Made by a program: the position numbers and the translations under genes. DNA of 8,576 nt from an uncultured bacterium (GTDB lineage Bacteria > Bacteroidota > Bacteroidia > Bacteroidales > Bacteroidaceae), in NCBI GenBank assembly GCA_945788485.1, contig CALZMB010000091.1, forward strand, positions 1 to 8,576, written 5' to 3'. Within the stretch, counting starts at the first letter, position 1. Each line of letters opens with the position of its first letter. The notes under the pieces are model-generated. The model saw only the letters and a list, made by a program, of their open reading frames with translations. It was not told the DNA's origin and made no database searches. This document shows positions 4,947 to 8,576 of this stretch, piece after piece.

Positions 4947-7859
4947 ATGAACAGAAGAACTGTCATATTTGTTTTCAGCTTCATGGTGATAGTCGCCTTG
5001 GCGAGCAGCAACAGGCTGCCGTTAGGTGAGGTGTTGCGCCATGCGGCAAGGATGTCGTTGCATTTTTCGGGTGACACGGTTGACAGTGTCGCCCGCGACA
5101 GCGTGCCGGCTGTCACGCCAGCCCCGCAAGAATTGGCTGACAGCGTTGTGGCAATGCTTGATTCCACGATGCCGCCTGCAGATAAGGTAACCATCTCTGA
5201 GGACGACTCACTCGCGCTCGCCATCCAGCGTCACAACAAAGCTGTGGATGACTCGTTGCGCCTCGACTCCATAAACCGGAGGAAGAAGAACGGCATTGAC
5301 GCGCCCGTAGTGTATTCGGGAAACGATTCGCTCGTTTATATCGCATCGTCAAACACGGCGCATATCTTCGGCGACGCGAAGGTGGATTATGAGAACATGA
5401 AACTTGAATCAGAACGCATATACATGAGTCTCGATTCGAGCATCGTCCATGCAGAAGGCGTTACGGACACCGCCGGCGTGACGACGGGCACCCCCGTCTT
5501 CAATATGGGCAAGGACAAATATGAGAGCGACCGCATGTCGTTCAACTTCAAGACGAAGAAAGGCCTGATAAACAGTGTCTATACGCAGCAGGAAGACGGT
5601 TTCATGACAGCGCAGCTGTCGAAGCGTGACAGCTCGGGAGTGGTGTATATGCAGAAAGGCAGATACACCACATGCGACGACGAACACCCGGATTTCTACA
5701 TCGCCCTGTCGCGGCTGAAGATGCGTCCCGGCAAGGATGTCGTCTTCGGGCCGGCACACCTCGTGGTGGCTGACGTGCCGTTGCCCCTCGCCATACCCTA
5801 CGGCTTCTTCCCGTTCACAAGCAGCTATTCGTCGGGATTCATCATGCCGACCTACGGCGACGAGATGTCGCGAGGCTTCTATCTCCGCGACGGAGGCTAC
5901 TATCTCGCCATCAGCGACAAGATGGACCTGAAGCTGCTCGGAGAGATATACACGAAAGGCTCGTGGGGATTGTCAGCAGCAAGCAACTACAAGAAACGCT
6001 ACAAATACTCCGGCTCGTTCTATGCCTCGTATCTGAATACGAAAACAGGCGACAAAGGCTTGCCGGACTATGCCGAGGAGAAGAGCTTCAAGATACAGTG
6101 GACACACAGGCAGGACGCGAAGGCCAACCCGTACAACACGCTGCAAGCGAGCGTCAACTTTGCTACGACAAGCTACGAGCGCAGCAACTTGACATCAGCA
6201 TACAACCCGCAGTCGATGACACAGAGCACACGAACATCTTCTGTCAGCTGGAGCACTAACTTCTCAAGCATAGGCATGTCGCTGTCGAGCACATTCAACC
6301 TCTCGCAGAATATGCGAGACTCTTCCATAAGCATCACGCTGCCCGACCTGAACATCTCCATCTCACGCTTCTATCCGCTGAAACGCAGGCACGCGGCAGG
6401 AAAAGAGCGATGGTACGAGAAGATATACATGAGCTATACGGGACATATCTCAAACTCCATAACGGCGAAAGAGGACGAGATTCTGCACAAGTCTCTCACG
6501 AAAGACTGGCGCAACGGATGGCAGCACACCATTCCAATCGGCGGCTCGTTCACGCTGTTCGACGTCGTCAATGTCACACCATCGTTCAACCTGAACGACC
6601 GTACGTATTTCACGAAAATAGACAAGTCGTGGGACGACGTGGCTAAGAAAGAGGTGGCAGACACCGTAAGCGGATTCTATAATGTATATAACTGGAACTT
6701 CAGCCTTCAGGCATCGACGCAGGTCTATGGCTTCTATGTCCCAAGCCGCAAGTTGTTCGGAGACAAGATACAGGCCATACGCCATGTCTTGAAACCCTCT
6801 GTCAGCTTCAGCTATGCGCCAGATTTCTCGGCACACAGATACGGCTTCTGGGATTCGTACCAGAAGACAGACGAAGAAGGCAATGTCACGCTTGTCGAAT
6901 ACTCGCCCTATTCAAGCATGCTGTACGGCACCGTGTCGCAAGGAAAGACGGGCAGCATCGCTGTCGATATAGGCAACAACCTCGAAATGAAGATAAAGTC
7001 TGACAAGGACACCACGGGGTTCAAGAAGATAAGTCTGATTGACGAGCTCGGGTTAGCGATGTCATACAATCTCGCCGCGAAAGAGCGTCCGCTCTCAGAC
7101 CTTACGATGCGTCTGCGACTGAAGTGGTGGAAGAACTACACGTTCAACATGAACGCCGTCTTCGCCACCTACGCATACGAGCTGGACGATAACGGGAAGC
7201 CGTACGTCGGCACAAGGACGGAGTATAGCTACGGACGTTTCGGACGTTTTCAGGGAATGTCGCAGAACATCTCTTACACGCTGAACCCGGAGAAGATACG
7301 CAAACTCTTCGGACGGGGCGGTGACGATGAAGAGAACGACAAGAACAAGAAAAACGGCGACGGAGAAGAGGACGACGACGATATGGGCGTAGAGACAAAT
7401 ATCGACGAGAACCTGCAGCGCGGGCAGAATGCCGCACGGAAGACAAATGCCGGGAAGGCAGAGACAGACGAGGACGGATATATGTCTTTCTCTATGCCAT
7501 GGTCGCTCACTTTCGGATATGGCATCACGATGAGAGAGAACACCAGCGGCGAGTTCAACACGAAGTCGATGCGATACCCGTACAAATTCACGCAGACGCT
7601 GAACATGTCAGGAAATATCCGCATCTCAGACGGGTGGAACATCTCTTTCTCATCAGGATATGACTTTGATTTCCACAAGCTCTCAATGACGACGGCGTCG
7701 CTCTCGCGCGACCTCCATTGTTTCAGCATGGCATGCTCCGTCGTGCTGGCTCCATATACATCATACAACTTCACTTTCCGCTGTAATGCCGCCACTCTGA
7801 CGGATGCCCTGAAATATGACAAACGCAGCGGCATGTCAAATTCCGTGAAGTGGTATTGA
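4947..7859 (+). CDS. lptD: LPS-assembly outer-membrane protein LptD
   Basis: This 970-residue protein forms the outer-membrane pore that, with the lipoprotein LptE, inserts lipopolysaccharide into the outer leaflet. Residues 1-20 are a signal peptide (MNRRTVIFVFSFMVIVALAS). A Asp/Ser-rich linker (40-115) leads to the periplasmic OstA/LptA-like jellyroll (about 120-215; NTAHIFGDAKVDYENMKLES is typical). The barrel follows (about 235-970), with the hallmark segment around IPYGFFPFTSSYSSGFIMP (283-301), many alternating aromatic strands, and a terminal aromatic residue (SVKWY) as in other outer-membrane barrels. The size fits Bacteroidota LptD, which is longer than the 784-residue E. coli protein. 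Residues 791-844 are a very acidic insert rich in Asp, Glu, Lys and Asn, likely a loop. It has only four cysteines (243, 925, 930, 946), which recalls the disulfide-linked E. coli protein. It is preceded by a 752-bp non-coding interval and its own promoter box. LptE and the inner-membrane Lpt genes are not in the window. Confidence 0.93.
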   Translation: MNRRTVIFVFSFMVIVALASSNRLPLGEVLRHAARMSLHFSGDTVDSVARDSVPAVTPAPQELADSVVAMLDSTMPPADKVTISEDDSLALAIQRHNKAVDDSLRLDSINRRKKNGIDAPVVYSGNDSLVYIASSNTAHIFGDAKVDYENMKLESERIYMSLDSSIVHAEGVTDTAGVTTGTPVFNMGKDKYESDRMSFNFKTKKGLINSVYTQQEDGFMTAQLSKRDSSGVVYMQKGRYTTCDDEHPDFYIALSRLKMRPGKDVVFGPAHLVVADVPLPLAIPYGFFPFTSSYSSGFIMPTYGDEMSRGFYLRDGGYYLAISDKMDLKLLGEIYTKGSWGLSAASNYKKRYKYSGSFYASYLNTKTGDKGLPDYAEEKSFKIQWTHRQDAKANPYNTLQASVNFATTSYERSNLTSAYNPQSMTQSTRTSSVSWSTNFSSIGMSLSSTFNLSQNMRDSSISITLPDLNISISRFYPLKRRHAAGKERWYEKIYMSYTGHISNSITAKEDEILHKSLTKDWRNGWQHTIPIGGSFTLFDVVNVTPSFNLNDRTYFTKIDKSWDDVAKKEVADTVSGFYNVYNWNFSLQASTQVYGFYVPSRKLFGDKIQAIRHVLKPSVSFSYAPDFSAHRYGFWDSYQKTDEEGNVTLVEYSPYSSMLYGTVSQGKTGSIAVDIGNNLEMKIKSDKDTTGFKKISLIDELGLAMSYNLAAKERPLSDLTMRLRLKWWKNYTFNMNAVFATYAYELDDNGKPYVGTRTEYSYGRFGRFQGMSQNISYTLNPEKIRKLFGRGGDDEENDKNKKNGDGEEDDDDMGVETNIDENLQRGQNAARKTNAGKAETDEDGYMSFSMPWSLTFGYGITMRENTSGEFNTKSMRYPYKFTQTLNMSGNIRISDGWNISFSSGYDFDFHKLSMTTASLSRDLHCFSMACSVVLAPYTSYNFTFRCNAATLTDALKYDKRSGMSNSVKWY

Positions 7860-7905
7860 TGTCTCGCGAAAGGCAATAGCGACGCCTTGATGATGCCGGG
7901 ACGAT

Positions 7906-7946
7906 GCAGATGACACAGATGCAATAGAGGCGTCTGTGTCATTTGC
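7906..7946 (+). other. Long hairpin between lptD and the antiporter gene
   Basis: ATGACACAGA (7910-7919) pairs perfectly with TCTGTGTCAT (7933-7942). The stem extends outward by four more pairs (7906-7909 with 7943-7946, one G-T wobble), giving 14 bp with a 13-nt loop. No T-run follows, so it is not a classic intrinsic terminator. It could attenuate read-through, stabilise the lptD 3' end, or bind a protein. Confidence 0.6.
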
Positions 7947-7991
7947 GGATAAAGGATAACGACTACTGACGACGAAAAAAACAAATACAGG

Positions 7992-8576
7992 ATGATACAA
8001 GATTTGGCACTCATACTGGTTGTGGCAGGCATAGTGACGCTTTTGTTCAAGAAACTGCGTCAGCCGCTTGTCCTGGGATATATCGTGGCGGGATTCCTTG
8101 TCTCGCCTCACATGCCCTATCTCATTTCAGTTGTGTCGAAAGACAACATACACGAATGGGCAGACATCGGCGTGATGTTCCTGCTCTTCTCTCTCGGCCT
8201 TGATTTCTCGTTCAAGAAGATACTGAATATGGGCGCGGCGCCCGTCATCGCAGCCCTTACGATAGTGATGTGCATGATGATGTCCGGCTACAGCGTAGGG
8301 CAGTTGTTCGGCTGGACACAGACAGACTGTATTTTCCTGGGCGGAATGTTGGCGATGTCTTCCACCACTATTATATATAAGGCTTTTGATGATCTCGGGC
8401 TGCGTCAGCAACGCTTCGCCTCGTTGGTGATGAGCGTCCTCATTCTCGAAGACATCCTCGCCATAGTGATGATGGTGATGCTGTCTGCCGTAGCGACAGG
8501 CGGCAGTCCTGACAGCGGCGAGATGCTCATGTCGATAGTGAAGATAGGCTTCTTCCTCATACTGTGGTTCGTGGTC
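7992..8576 (+). CDS. KefB/CPA2-type cation:proton antiporter, N-terminal part (partial)
   Basis: From the ATG at 7992 the frame stays open for exactly 195 codons to the window edge. The protein is an inner-membrane antiporter of the CPA2 family (KefB/KefC, NapA type), exchanging K+ or Na+ for protons. Visible hallmarks are RQPLVLGYIVAGFLVSP (residues 23-39, second membrane helix), EWADIGVMFLLFSLGLDFSF (55-74), the unwound-helix segment GGMLAMSSTTIIYKAFDDLG (117-136), and LILEDILAIVMMVML (150-164), where Asp154 is the conserved ion-binding acidic residue. Five or six membrane helices are complete and another begins at the edge. Any C-terminal TrkA-N or TrkA-C domain, which would decide between a Kef-like regulated K+ efflux system and a simple antiporter, lies outside the window. 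The gene is 132 bp after lptD with a long hairpin between; co-transcription is possible. No clear promoter box of its own is seen. Confidence 0.9.
   Translation, partial: MIQDLALILVVAGIVTLLFKKLRQPLVLGYIVAGFLVSPHMPYLISVVSKDNIHEWADIGVMFLLFSLGLDFSFKKILNMGAAPVIAALTIVMCMMMSGYSVGQLFGWTQTDCIFLGGMLAMSSTTIIYKAFDDLGLRQQRFASLVMSVLILEDILAIVMMVMLSAVATGGSPDSGEMLMSIVKIGFFLILWFVV

Overview
The window looks like ordinary chromosomal DNA of a Bacteroidales bacterium, most probably Prevotella or a close relative. The signs are Bacteroidota-type promoter boxes (TAnnTTTG) in AT-rich intergenic DNA, no strong Shine-Dalgarno sequences, a Bacteroidota-type LptD, a 'MWQSSGKF' type carboxyltransferase, and coding DNA of moderate GC content. 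I see no phage, insertion sequence, CRISPR array or transposition gene.

Layout. Two genes on the minus strand occupy the left part: the N-terminal 133 codons of a membrane-anchored protein that runs off the left edge (1-399), and a 282-residue predicted lipoprotein of unknown function (663-1511). A back-to-back pair of promoter boxes in 1512-1777 separates them from everything to the right, which is on the plus strand: a 593-residue oxaloacetate decarboxylase / pyruvate carboxylase B-type carboxyltransferase (1778-3559), an HD-domain phosphohydrolase-like protein (3625-4194), a 752-bp non-coding interval, lptD (4947-7859), and the first 195 codons of a CPA2/KefB-type cation:proton antiporter that runs off the right edge (7992-8576).

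How the genes work together. The carboxyltransferase and HD genes are 65 bp apart and probably share a transcript that ends at a clear intrinsic terminator at 4378-4404. lptD has its own promoter box and a structured leader. It builds the outer-membrane pore that delivers lipopolysaccharide to the cell surface. The antiporter may be read from the same transcript as lptD. Nothing suggests that metabolic enzyme, HD protein, LptD and antiporter form one pathway.

What deserves a second look. The carboxyltransferase ends in a biotinyl-like domain that has lost the biotin-accepting lysine motif. Its gene is flanked by short GTTGACRA repeats in inverted orientation that could pair in the mRNA. The 752-bp gap holds a phase-coherent 22-bp tandem repeat followed by a 10-bp-stem hairpin. 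The lptD leader contains two mutually exclusive hairpins. LptD itself has just four cysteines, one N-terminal and three C-terminal, and a long acidic insert. I found no strong candidate for a wholly new multi-gene system; the novel signals are in the non-coding DNA and in the degenerate biotinyl domain.
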